Of a DNA stretch of 12,754 nucleotides, positions 1-9,801 are shown one piece after another (positions within the stretch are counted from its first letter, which is position 1; each line of letters opens with the position of its first letter). Source of the DNA: Xylaria sp. FL1777 (taxonomy: Eukaryota > Ascomycota > Sordariomycetes > Xylariales > Xylariaceae); contig MU401028.1 in assembly GCA_022578965.1 (NCBI GenBank), positions 1 through 12,754 of the forward strand. Direction: 5' to 3'. The translations under genes were made by a program, and so were the position numbers. A model generated the notes under the pieces. That model saw only the letters and a list, made by a program, of their open reading frames with translations. It had not been told where the DNA came from and made no database searches.

Positions 1-1848
1 TTATAGTTTTGTTTTTTTAAATATAACTTTTTTTTAAGCTATATTTTAAGCTTTAATAATTTAAAGTTTTTATAGTTTTATAAGTTTATTAATTATATTA
101 ATTTATTACTTTTTATTATTTGTTATTTTTAGTTAAATTATTTTTTTAAGTTATATATTAAATAACTTTAATTGTTTATATAATAAATATATTTTTTTGT
201 AATTTGTTTTAATAACTATAAAGCTTTTAAATAGTATTTATATGCTTATTTATTTTAACTTATATAAATAAAGCATTTAAATTTATTTAGTGTAATATTT
301 TTGTTTTAACTTAAAATAGCAATTTTATATTTTTGCTTTAAAAATATATTTTTTAAATTGCTTTATTGTTTTTTGTTGTTTTAAACTTTTATAACTTGTA
401 CTTTTTTTTAAGTTAAAAAATCTTTCTTTTTTTATAGCTTTTTTTTCCGTTTTTTTTTTTAAATTAGCATTATTTTTAAAAGTGTTTTTTTTTTCTATAG
501 TTATAACATTTAACTTTAAATATATCTTAAGATTATTATTTTTAGACTTTATTAATTTATTTAAACCTTTATTTAATATTTTCTTAAGTATTTTTTTTTT
601 GTTTTTTTTAGTTTTTTTAGTTTTAAAATACTAGTTAACTAATTATTAATTAATTATAATAGCTATATTAATATACATATTAATTTTTGCTAGTTTATTT
701 ATTTTATATAGTTTGTTTTAAATTTAAGTTTTAAGTTTACTATAAAATAAATAAAATAATATAAACTTAAGCAATTTTAAAATTATTATTAATTGTTTAA
801 ATTTTATAGTGTAATTTATTATTACTTTTGTTTGTTTTAAGTAATAAAATGCTTTTTTTGCGTGTTTTGCTTTTTAAGTATTTTTAAATAGTATTTTTAT
901 TTAATTTTTAAACTTAACGTAATTTTTAAAAATTTTTTTTATTTTTAGCTTAAAATTAGTTAACTTATTAGCTTTTAAAAAATCTTTTAAAATAAGTTAA
1001 AACTATTTTAATACTTTTTTTAATAAAAATTATAAAGTAATTATTACTTTTTAATTTTTTTTTATAATAATAATAAAATGCTATTTTAAATAAAATTTAA
1101 TATAAATTAAAAAAGCTTTTATATTTATAAATTTATTATAAAGCTTTAAAGTAATAAGTTTAAAACTTTTAATATTTAGCATTTTTAACATTATAAATAA
1201 TTTTAATAATAAAAGCAATAATAATAATAAAAAATTAAGTTTTTTATTTTAAATTATTATTTTAAGTATAGCAATAATTAAAATAAGCGTTAAATTTACT
1301 AATAGTAGTATTAATATTAGTTATAATATAATTATTTATTTAAAGCTTTAATTTATTGTTATAATAGCAAGTATTATTATTGCTTTAATTATTATAGCTA
1401 ATATTTATGCTAGTTTAAAAGTTATAACGTTTAATATTTAAGCTATTTTTTAAGTTAAAACAACTAGTTTATTTTATAACATTAGTATTAATATTAGTTT
1501 TTTTTTATTATTATTACTTAATTTTTTTTTTTATTACTGCTTTTTTTTTAATAAGAATAATTAATAAAAGTACTAAAGTTTGTTATTTTAATATATTATT
1601 AGTTTTAAAAATTTTTAAAATCTTTAAACTTAATTTTTAACTTTTTGTTTTTAATAGCATAATTTAAATTTAGTTTTATTAATTATTAAGTAAAGTTTAC
1701 TTATATAATGCTATTTAGCATTTTTATTTTTTAAATATTTTTTTAGTATACTTTTAAAAGTTTATTTTATAAATTGTTTATTATTTAACTTTTTATACTA
1801 ATATTTATTTTTATATATTAAGTTTTATTAATTAAAAAGCTATTAAAG
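1..1848. other. AT-rich, RIP-like decayed repeat DNA without a gene
   Basis: This stretch is almost wholly A and T, with stop codons in every frame and no open frame of note. In the first 540 bases I counted 27 C on the plus strand. Of these, 21 follow A or G, 21 are followed by T, and only one stands in CpG. GG, CC, GA and TC are scarce; AGCT, GCA and AACT are the usual places where C or G persists. T exceeds A on the plus strand over much of the first kilobase. That C-to-T decay of transposon DNA made this is an inference from the composition and from the LTR-like copies elsewhere in the window. The original element cannot be recognised. Confidence 0.75.
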
Positions 1849-1854
1849 TATAAC

Positions 1855-1884
1855 AAACTTATTATATACTAATATAATAAGTTT
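1855..1884. repeat. Palindrome at the left end of LTR-like copy A
   Basis: A perfect inverted repeat: AAACTTATTATAT, the spacer ACTA, then ATATAATAAGTTT. The same palindrome occurs in copy B with CC and GG in place of CT and AG, so both arms changed symmetrically here. It lies six bases inside the inferred end of the repeat. Confidence 0.85.
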
Positions 1885-2130
1885 GCTTTTAAAGTTTTAA
1901 TTTATAAATAACAATAGAATTTTTAACAGTAGTTTATTAAAGAAGTTTTTAAAGTACTTTTATTACTATGCATTAATAAAAGTTTTAAAAAATTAAAAGT
2001 AATAAATATATTAGTGCTTAACAGTTATAAAAAATTAATAGCTAAAAAACTAAAACTAAATAAGTAATTAAATATAAAAAATGCATAATTATATAAACAA
2101 AAAAAAAGTAAAAAAAGTAGTAATTTTTTT

Positions 2131-2234
2131 TAGATTATTGCAAGTTTAGTAAGCACTAAATTACCGTAAGCTTAGTAAACCTTAGATTACTGTAAGCTTA
2201 ATAAGCTTTAAATTACTGTAAGCTTAGTAAGCTA
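2131..2234. repeat. Four 26-bp tandem units inside LTR-like copy A
   Basis: Four diverged units begin at 2131, 2157, 2183 and 2209. Each starts TARATTA and carries GTAAGCTTAGTAAGCT or a C/T variant. The core AAGCTTAGTAAGCTT is itself a palindrome with 7-base arms around one G. The same four-unit array stands in copy C and a two-unit version in copy B. Differences among units are almost all C/T or G/A. Confidence 0.8.
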
Positions 2235-2290
2235 AATAAGTTATTACGTAACTTTAGCTTTAGCTAACAAAAAAAAAAGTGCAAAATATG

Positions 2291-2298
2291 TATAAAAG
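2291..2298 (+). promoter_or_regulatory. TATA-box-like motif in LTR-like copy A
   Basis: TATAAAAG, about 45 bases before the right end of the repeat. The identical octamer is kept in copy C at 10293-10300 although its surroundings have mutated. It fits a Pol II core promoter of an LTR, but in such AT-rich DNA the motif alone is weak evidence. Confidence 0.4.
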
Positions 2299-2342
2299 CA
2301 TTAAGCCGCTTTAAAGGCTACTTTTGTGCTAATTTTATAATA

Positions 2343-3879
2343 TATACTTTAAATATTTCTTTTTTGTTTTTATAAATAGCAAAGGTTTATAAAATATAAC
2401 TAATGTTATTTTATAGTTATATAATGTTTAAAAATAAAGCAAACTTTTTTAAATATAATAATTTAAATAAAAAACAAACAGCATAAATTAATAAATAATT
2501 AGTTATTTTATTTATATAAACTAAAATTAGCATTAAATAAAAAAAAAGCTATTTTTTTTTAAAAAAAGTAATAATATATTATTATAATTATATAAATAAG
2601 CTAAACATATTTAAACTAGTAACTATAAAATAATTAGTTAAATTTTATATAATATTTTTATAACTTATATTAAAATTTTAAATATTATTTTTAAAGTTAA
2701 AATTATTATATATAAATATAGCACTTAAGTTATAAATAATATGCTTTAAGTTAAGCTATATATTTATTAATTTAAGTACTAAAACATTAATTAATTAACT
2801 GCTATATATATAACTTTGTTTAGCTATTTTATTTAGCTATTTTAAAACAAACTTATAGCTAATATATATCTTAAATTAAGCAAAAATATTAATTACTTAA
2901 GTTTATATTTTATTATTATAAAAGTAAATACTAATAAATTGTTATAAAAAATTGCTTATTAAAAGTATATATATATTTAATAATAAAGCTATAATTATAT
3001 ATGCTTTAATAATATAAAAAAACAGCATATTAACTTTAGTTATATTATAAAATTTATACTTAGTTTGCTAATTTATAAAAATACTTAAAAAAAAAGCAAT
3101 AAAACATAAAAATGTGTTTTAAATTTAAAACTAAAAAAAACAAAGTAACTTTTTAATTTATTATGTATTATAAACATTTTTAACTTAGCAAAGTTTTTTA
3201 CTAAAAGCTTTAAATGCTTTAAAATTAAATTTAATAAAAGCTAGTTATTTAAATAAAGTAAAAAGCTTGTTTTAAAATATAAAAATATTAGCAATATTAT
3301 AACTTACATTATTTTTTTTAAATTTTATTTAAATATTAGCTTTTTAAAAATACTATTAAACTTTAAAGTTTTTTAATATATTAATTATTTTGCGCATTTA
3401 TAGCTTTAATTAATTATTAATTATAGTTTATAATAAAAGTTATTTTTTTAAAAACTAACAAAAATTATAGCTTTAATTATAATTGTAATATTAGTACTTT
3501 TATATATTTATTACAACTTATTACTAACATATAAAATTAGATTTTTTGTTTAAATTGTTACTTTTATAATTAAAATTATTTTTAAAGTTAAAAGCAATAA
3601 AAGTAATATTAAAAAAGTTAGTTAATTTAAATATAAAAAGTAATATAAATGCTAATATAGTAAACTATATAAATAAGCAAAGTAATTACAAAAAAAACAA
3701 TAATAAAAAAAATAATATTTTAGTTAAAAAATCTATAATATATAATATAATAAAAACTAAGCGTTAAAAAAATACAAAAAAAATATAACTATATATAAAA
3801 TATAATAATTAATTAATTAAGTATAACTTTAAACAAATTTAAAGTTACTACATAAATAAATTATAGTTTGTTGTTTTTT
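2343..3879. other. AT-rich, RIP-like decayed DNA without a gene
   Basis: Same composition as the left flank, but with more A than T on the plus strand over much of its length. I see no open frame worth calling. No tRNA-complementary primer-binding site is visible just after copy A, as would be expected if copy A were the left LTR of a complete retrotransposon. The switch to ordinary composition near 3880 is abrupt, within a few tens of bases. Confidence 0.7.
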
Positions 3880-4064
3880 AGATAAGAACGTAAGCAGAAA
3901 AATCAATATAGTTGCTTTAAACCAAAATTCCAAGTTTGTGTTAAGGGGGGTAAAAAGGGTTGTAATTAGTAGAGAGGTGGTGTGGCTAGGGAGGTACAAA
4001 CGCAAGGACCATTCTGGTCTAAGGCACCTGAGATAAATGAAGAGTGCCAGAGAGATAACTTTAT
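3880..4064 (-). other. 3' flank of the NmrA-like fragment, ordinary composition
   Basis: This is the left part of the GC-normal island, downstream of the stop codon on the minus strand. It contains frequent GG, GA and CC, which are almost absent from the AT-rich flanks. Minus-strand AATAAA at 4065-4060 overlaps the stop codon and could be a polyadenylation signal, but it sits very close to the stop. The plus strand has several G runs (3945-3950, 3957-3959, 3989-3991). I find no plus-strand gene. The sequence may be the gene's 3' untranslated region and some original downstream DNA. Confidence 0.5.
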
Positions 4065-4585
4065 TTACAAAGCCCCAACTGACTTCAAAGCATCGGTAAT
4101 GGCCTCGTCAAGAGTACTCTCAGGAAGCCCAAGTTTTCGGTTCACTACGGTGCTCGGGTTAGTCATTACTGATAGTCAAAGCAAGGAAATAACACCAAGA
4201 ATTGCTTACTGATGACACCCTCTTTCTCCAAGTGGCCGCCAAATTTCCCGGTCACGAATCCCGTCTGAATGAGCGCCAGTGTTGCGGACTTATCGCCTTG
4301 TTTTTCTGCCTCCTTCTTTTCCGTGATGAGCTTCTCGCTATTGATAGTTTCGGTCTTGTACTTGACGCCCTGAACTCTCTCAATTGCATCGAGAAGCTGT
4401 TTCTGTGTGATAGCAAAGTCACTCAGCAACACGTTCGTATTTTTAGTCTCTCCCGGGATCTTCAGTGCCTGCAAGAGACCAGCAACAGTATTCTCCTCAG
4501 TCGTGCAAGAAAAATACCCTGTTCCATCATCCCAGAGGACGAATCGGCGCTCTCGAACATGCATCCCAACGAAGTCATTGGCCAT
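4065..4585 (-). CDS. C-terminal half of a fungal NmrA-like (isoflavone-reductase-like) oxidoreductase, 5'-truncated, two exons
   Basis: Exon 1 is 4585-4210 and exon 2 is 4144-4065, joined across a 65-base intron. The result is 151 residues from the first in-frame ATG to TAA. I recognise the C-terminal half of fungal NmrA-like/isoflavone-reductase-like proteins, which are NAD(P)-binding members of the atypical short-chain dehydrogenase superfamily. The tell-tale stretches are FVGMHVRERR with LWDDGTGYFSCTT (residues 5-29), PGETKNTNVLLSDFAITQ (about 44-61), a charged EKLITEKKEAEKQGD segment, GKFGGHLEKEG, and after splicing NRKLGLPESTLDEAI close to the C-terminus. Full-length relatives are about 300 residues and begin with a glycine-rich Rossmann motif, which is absent here. 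The similarity seems to run upstream of the ATG (frame WLKWGMANDF, open to 4615), so that ATG is probably internal. The exons themselves show no stop codons or RIP-like decay. The family is fairly sure from motif recall. Activity is doubtful because the cofactor-binding half is missing. Confidence 0.72.
4145..4209 (-). other. Spliceosomal intron in the NmrA-like fragment
   Basis: On the minus strand the intron opens with GTAAGC at 4209, has a branch-point match TGACTAAC (4165-4158) and ends CCGTAG at 4145. It is 65 bases long and phase 1, typical of filamentous ascomycetes. Without splicing the frame ends early in a tail unlike the family. With splicing it continues into the conserved LGLPESTLDE C-terminus. 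Split codon A|TG gives Met. Confidence 0.85.
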
Positions 4586-4640
4586 CCCCCATTTGAGCCA
4601 TATGTGACAAGGGCTCTAGTAGAGGGCTTGGAACTTAGTT
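4586..4640 (-). pseudogene. Broken upstream edge of the NmrA-like coding sequence
   Basis: The exon 1 frame stays open upstream of the ATG as far as 4615 and meets TAG at 4618-4616. WLKWGM just before the ATG resembles the family's F-L-D/E-W-G segment, so this piece is probably former coding sequence. The TAG may be a real stop, for instance CAG changed to TAG. It may instead be the acceptor of another intron, since a CTAAG branch-like motif lies upstream. Further upstream the sequence runs into repeat-like DNA and no Rossmann-fold coding is found. Confidence 0.45.
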
Positions 4641-4785
4641 ATATTGTTATTTAACTTAATAATTCTCTAGGGGTCTTAAGGCCATGGTTTTTTTCCGTTT
4701 TTCGTACGTAGGAATATTTTGGCCTATTTATGCCTATTAGGCCGCTATATAATCTAGGACTTTTTTAGCTGTTAAGTTATTATAT
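4641..4785. repeat. Possible terminus of a less-mutated mobile element
   Basis: Composition is intermediate between the gene island and the AT-rich sea. It contains CTAGGGGTCTTAAGGCC, a CGTACG palindrome (4713-4718), an inverted repeat GGCCTA...TAGGCC (4721-4743) and a 10-base-spaced direct repeat of GCCTATT (4722 and 4732). None of it reads as coding in continuation of the NmrA-like gene. It lies exactly where the gene's 5' half is lost, so it may be the end of an inserted transposon. I do not recognise the family and found no matching inverted terminus in the window. Confidence 0.3.
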
Positions 4786-6879
4786 ATATAACTATATTAT
4801 AAATAACTATTATAAACTAATAGTTTAACTTTATATGCGCTAGTTTAAGTAATAATAGCTTAAGCTTAATTATAAGTTAATGTTTGTTTAATATTATTTT
4901 TTTTTTTTTAAGTTTAACTTTAAGCAATATTAAAGTTTTTAATTTAAATTTTAAAAGTTTGCTAGTTTGCTAAAATTATATTAATAAAAATCTTATATAA
5001 AAGCTTTAGTACTATTAGTAAACATATAATTAAAAAGTTTTTAAGTTTAATATTATTTAGCTAGCTAACTTTTTTATTTAACTAAATATTTAATATTTTT
5101 TTAAGTTTTTATAAAGTTTTTAATTTTTTTTACTTAATAGTTTTTTGCTTTAATTAAAAGCGCTTTTTATAAAACTTAATTAAAGTTAAATAAAGCTTAA
5201 TTATTAATACAATAAAGCTTAATAAATAAAACATAAAATAAATTATAAATTTTTTAACTTTTAAATAATAATAACTTAATAGCAATAAATAAAATTATTT
5301 TTTAAATTTTAAAAAGTTTTAGCATTTTTTTATTTAGTTTTTTAGTAAGCTTTTTAGTTTTAATATAACGTATATTTAATATAATTAGCTAGTTAAGTTT
5401 ATAAAGCAATATTTTTTATTGTTTTTTGTTTGCTTATTTTTTTATTTATTATTTAAACTTGTTTAGCTATAGTTTAGTTTTTTTATAAACTTTAGTTATT
5501 TAGTAAACATATAAATTATTAGCTAAATTATATAATATACTTAAAAATAAATTATGCATTATTAAATAAAAGCTATAATTAATATAAAATAAAAATATAT
5601 AAATTAAAGCAAATATAATATTATTATATATAAACTTTATAGTTAATAAAAAGTTTTTTTAGTTAGTTATTTTATAATTTATAAACATTTTTAAATATAT
5701 TTTAAAAATTTAATTAAGTTATTTTATTTAATTATTAGTTTAAAAATAAAAAGCAATACTTATTTAAAGTTTAACTTTAATAAGCTTTAAAAAGTTTTTT
5801 TAAAAATAGCTTATAAACTTAAAATTTTTATTAAAAATAATATTAAAAAATATATTATATAGTTTTTAATAAAATTTTATAAATATTTTAATTAAGTTTT
5901 TAGTTTTTTTTTTATTAACTTTTAGTAAAATAAAATGTTTTATTTTTATAAAAAGATTTACTATTATTTATATAAAATTATATTTATTAAAAAAAAGCAA
6001 GTTTATAATAAAGTTTATTATAATTAATTGTTATAAAATATAATATAGTTTTATAAATTATAAAAATTTATAAAGTATATAATATAGCGCTTTATTTTAT
6101 TAATAACTAAAACATTTATAAATAAATTTTTATATAGTTTTTTTAATGTTTAATTACTAAAAATTTTAAGTAATAAGTTTTAATGTTTTATTTATGCTTA
6201 TATATTTTGCTATTTTTATATTATATTTAGATTTTATTATATTTTGTTAAATAGTAATAAATATTTATAAGTATTTTTTTTTATATAAAAAATTATTTCG
6301 AAGTTTTATATTTTTAAAAGGTTTTTTTTTTTAAATTATATATTTTAGGTTATTTTTAGCTGCTTTTTTGATTTTTTTAACAAATTTTAACAGCTATTTT
6401 AATATAAAAAAGCTATAAAGTTATTTTAAAGTAAGCAGTACTAATACTGCTATATTAAACATAGTTTTTTTATTATGCAAAAAATGCTTATTTTATAAAA
6501 CTAACTTAATTAGCTAGTTTTTATTTTTTTTTTTTTTAAAACAATATTAAAAAAAGCATAATATAATATTAGCTTTTTTATTAAGCTATTTTAGCTTATA
6601 ATTAATAATAAACTAATATATTATTAATTGTTAAGCTTATTTAATTTATTATTAATTTAGCACTTTAGCAATAATAAAATATAATAAATTTTAATAGTTT
6701 AAATAAATTTTAATTTAATATTTAGCGCTTTTAAAGTATTAATGCTATTAGTTAAATAAATTTACTATAGCAAGTAGTTTTTTATTATATATTTTGTAGT
6801 TTATTTTTATAAGCATAAATTTCTAAAAATAAAACGCTATAAAGTATAGTTTTTTATTATTGTTTTTTTAAAATAATAT
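4786..6879. other. AT-rich, RIP-like decayed DNA without a gene
   Basis: Mostly A/T with long T runs. I see no open frame of note and no RNA gene. A slightly less decayed patch lies near 6290-6460, with TTTCGAAG, isolated GG and an 18-base inverted repeat at 6434-6451. Nothing identifies the original sequence. Confidence 0.65.
6434..6451. repeat. Short inverted repeat with mixed bases
   Basis: AGCAGTA, the spacer CTAA, then TACTGCT. It is a perfect 7-base-arm hairpin that retains several C and G in otherwise A/T sequence. Function unknown; it could be chance. Confidence 0.4.
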
Positions 6880-8330
6880 TGCATTAAAACACCTGTAGCA
6901 TACTAAAAAAGCAAACAAATTTTTAACTAAGCTACTAGTTATTATACGACTTAAAAAAAGCATATAAAATAGCTAAATAGGTTTTAAATATAAAGAAGCT
7001 TAGCTATTATAACGTAGCTAAAAAACTAATTAAGTTATAAGCAGCTATAAAAACATAAAAACAAAAGCTTTTAAATATAAAGCAAAAATAGCTAAACATT
7101 AATACTAGCTTTTTTTTAAGCTAAAAAAAGTTTATTATAACTACGGAGCAAAAGCTAAAACAGCTGTTATAAAGCTATTTGCTACTTATAGTTTTAAAAG
7201 AACTATTTATTATAAGCTTATGTTTATAAACTTTAAAATAAAGCATAACACAATAAAGTACTAAAAATAGCAATACAAAATTACAAATATAAAACTATAA
7301 AAATTAAAAAGCATACATTATAAAAAAGCAAAGTAATTAAGCAACTTTATTAAGCATTAAACATTAAAATTTTACTAAAACTTTTAGCTATTAAATATAT
7401 AATAATGCTAACTTTTAAGGGTTATATAAATACTTTTTAACTAGCTTATTTATGTAAAACTTTTAGCTTTTTTATTTGCTGCAGCTTTTTTTGCTTTTTT
7501 AATTGCAACTTAAAGTTATATACTAGCTATAAATGCAGCTTAAATATTTCTATTGATATAAAAACAGCACGTAGCTATACAAGCTTTAATAAACAATTAA
7601 AGTTTTTTATTAACTTTTTTAAGCTAAAGAATTATTAGTAGCACTTAAGATTAAAAAAACTTTAACAATTAAAATAAGCATAAAGTAAAGCTTAAAAACG
7701 TGCAAATATTAATATAGTTAAAAGTATTTATAGAATTATAACTGTTACTTTTAGTGCTTACTTTGCTTTTTTTGCATTATAGACATTTAGCAAACTTGCT
7801 AGTAATATTGCAAGCATAAAAATTATTAATGTTTTTATATAGTTAACGTAAAAAAAACAGCAATAAAAGGTACATAATATATTATTATAATATAAGCAAT
7901 ATAGTAGCAATATAACTTAAGTATTTTAGTATGCTTAATAAATACAAATTTTAAAGCTGTTAATAATACTTTAGCATAAAGCACTAAAATATTTACTTTT
8001 ATTTTAAGAATTAACGTTATAGCAAAAAAGCATAACAATAAGCAGTTATAAAAGCTTAAACTATATAATAGTAAACTATTAGCTATTTTATTTAGTACTA
8101 TAAATTAAATAACTAATAAAAACTACAGCAAAATAACTTATAACTTTAAATATATAAGCTAAATATTAATTAACATATATATTTAAGCTAAGCTAGTTAT
8201 AAATATATATTATAGAAAGCATAGTAGCTATAGCAAAGTAGATTTTTATATAATTATAACGCATTAACAATTAATTATATTACAAATTAAGCACTTTAAT
8301 ATATTAAAGCAAGCGTAAACTAAGCACGTA

Positions 8331-8356
8331 GTAATAATAATAATAAAAATAATAAA
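8331..8356. repeat. TAA-type microsatellite
   Basis: A short run of TAA units with one interruption. It is minor and probably a by-product of the base composition. Confidence 0.5.
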
Positions 8357-8556
8357 GTTAATAGTTAAAAAAGAAAAAAATTAACATAAGTAGCTAAGTA
8401 AAGTAATTTATTATTTATTGCTATTTTATACTGCTTAATACATAAGCTATTTATAAGCTATGTTTATTTAATAAGCTTATTGCAAAAAATATAAAGGCAG
8501 CTTAAAGAATAAATATATAAAAAGCAAACTAAAAAGTAATAAGCAATTAACTTTGC

Positions 8557-8583
8557 TTATAACTTAGTTATAACTTAGTTATA
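8557..8583. repeat. 11-bp tandem repeat
   Basis: TTATAACTTAG occurs twice in tandem, followed by a partial third unit (TTATA). All units are identical. Function unknown. Confidence 0.6.
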
Positions 8584-9134
8584 AAAAAATTAATGTAGCA
8601 AAAAGCTAGCAGTAGTACTAAAGCAAGCAAACTATAATGCATTAATAATATAATAAAAAAAGGTTTAAAAAAAGACTAAAAAAAAAAAGCAGCATATTTA
8701 GCTAAATAAATACTAGAACTAAAAAAACTGCTATAAGTAACATAAAACAAGCAGTAATATTAAAGCAAGCAAATTATAAAGCAAAAAAAATACAGAAAAA
8801 AAAGAACTATAAAGTAACTATATAAAGGTATATATACCTAGTTAATAGTATAATGCAAGTAAACAAATAACTTAAAAGCAAAAAAATAAAAAGCAAAGCA
8901 TTTAATAAAATTATAGCAAAACCAGTATAACTTAAAAGTAAATATAAAATGTTTTTACTTAGCTACTAAAAAAAAAGTAAGCTGTTTATAGCTTGCTTTT
9001 AACCTATAAGCACAGTTTTTACCTATATATATAAAAAATAAAAACTAGCATAGCTAATAAGCTGTTAGCCCGAGTAATACAATATATATTGCACTAAAAG
9101 CAAAATTAAAAGCATTAATTTTTATATATGCTAC

Positions 9135-9164
9135 TTAAAATAAATTAAAATAAACTAAAATAAA
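9135..9164. repeat. 10-bp tandem repeat
   Basis: Three units of YTAAAATAAA, the first two identical and the third differing by T to C at its first base. It is a minor low-complexity repeat. Confidence 0.55.
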
Positions 9165-9240
9165 AGCAGTAATAAATTTATATTTTAGTTTAAAAAAAGC
9201 TTTATTTATAGCATTTATTTATTTTTATTGCTTTTAGTTC

Positions 9241-9519
9241 ATTTTATTAACATTTATAAATAGTTTTATAATTAAAAAAAACTTTTAAATAAACTTTTAA
9301 TAAAAATTAGCAAAGCTAACAAACTATTATAATTTTTTTAAAGTGCTTAAAAGTTTTTATTAAATAATGCAGTTTATTTTGTTTTATGCTATAAAAATAT
9401 TTTTTAAGCTTATAATATAGCTTAAAAACTTAACTTTTTATATTTGCTATTTATATTTTTATAGTGCAATAGTTAAATTATGCTTAATAAGTTATTATAA
9501 TACTTTTTTAACTAATTAA
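9241..9519. other. AT-rich spacer left of copy B
   Basis: Decayed A/T sequence with no open frame. No polypurine tract is obvious just before copy B, as would be expected if copy B were the right LTR of a retrotransposon with its body to the left. Confidence 0.6.
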
Positions 9520-9525
9520 TGTAAT

Positions 9526-9555
9526 AAACCTATTATATACTAATATAATAGGTTT
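9526..9555. repeat. Palindrome at the left end of LTR-like copy B
   Basis: A perfect inverted repeat: AAACCTATTATAT, the spacer ACTA, then ATATAATAGGTTT. It is the better-preserved counterpart of the palindrome in copy A. Confidence 0.85.
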
Positions 9556-9801
9556 GCTTTTAGGGTTTTAATTTGCAGGTAATAATAAAATCCTTAATAG
9601 TAGTCCGTTAAGGAGGTTTTCGGGTTACTTTTACCACTATGCATTAATAAAGGTCTTAAGGAATTAAAAGTAATAAATATATTAATGCTTAGCAGTTATA
9701 AAAAATTAATAGCTAAAGAACTAAAACTAAATAAATAACTAAATACAGGAAGTATATAATTATATAAACAAAAAAAAAGTAAAAAAAGTAATAACCTTTC
9801 T

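Larger units (their letters stand above)
1849..2342 (+). repeat. LTR-like dispersed repeat, copy A (full length, most mutated)
   Basis: About 494 bases that align end to end with copy C (9852-10343) and over its first two thirds with copy B (9520-9851). Differences are nearly all C to T or G to A, and A is the most decayed copy. The inferred ancestral ends are TGTAA...TAACA, the TG...CA form typical of fungal LTRs; here they read TATAA...TAATA. Inside, in order, are a 13-base-arm palindrome (1855-1884), a conserved block around ACTATGCATTAATAAA, four 26-base tandem units (2131-2234) and a TATAAAAG box near the right end. No matching target-site duplication is visible (TAAAG before, TATAC after). 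It could be one LTR of an element, a solo LTR, or a non-autonomous element. Strand is taken from the TATA box. Confidence 0.72.
6880..9240 (+). pseudogene. A-rich, less-decayed tract, probably degraded transposon coding sequence
   Basis: Over about 2.3 kb the plus strand is clearly A-rich, with recurring AAAGCA and AAACTA patterns and patches retaining CC, GG or CG (for example 6891-6895, 7144-7150, 9068-9073). This fits a former purine-rich coding strand that has undergone C-to-T and G-to-A change. One plus frame stays open for 51 codons at 7109-7261 and reads NYGAKAKTAVIKLFATYSF in part. I do not recognise it. A minus-strand stretch at 7446-7504 would read as a Lys/Ala-rich tail (KKAKKAAANKKAK), a composition often seen at the ends of fungal DDE transposases, but this is only suggestive. 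Stop codons interrupt all frames, so nothing is expressible as a full protein. The original element remains unknown. Confidence 0.35.

Noticed and set aside
2131..2234. Tandem 26-bp units as a CRISPR array
   Set aside because: The units are contiguous with no unique spacers, lie inside a dispersed repeat, and the genome is eukaryotic.
3982..4212. 76-codon plus-strand open frame
   Set aside because: It overlaps exon 2, the intron and the 3' flank of the minus-strand gene and has no family features.
4202..4654. 150-codon plus-strand open frame across the GC-normal island
   Set aside because: It runs opposite the NmrA-like exons, whose protein has clear family motifs and a canonical intron. 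The plus-strand translation shows no recognisable domain, so it is a shadow.
4805..4825. Inverted repeat AACTATTA-TAAAC-TAATAGTT
   Set aside because: Arms of eight almost purely A/T bases are expected by chance many times in DNA of this composition, and no second copy was found.
6880..7440. Pogo-type helix-turn-helix remnant
   Set aside because: One frame reads YYNV and neighbouring residues like that domain, but the following positions do not fit even allowing for C-to-T and G-to-A changes, so I do not name the family.
7835..8038. 67-codon minus-strand open frame, hydrophobic
   Set aside because: Its Ile/Tyr/Leu/Phe richness is what AT-rich DNA gives by chance. I tried to match it to the DDE transposase core, but the expected residues could not be reached by C-to-T or G-to-A change.
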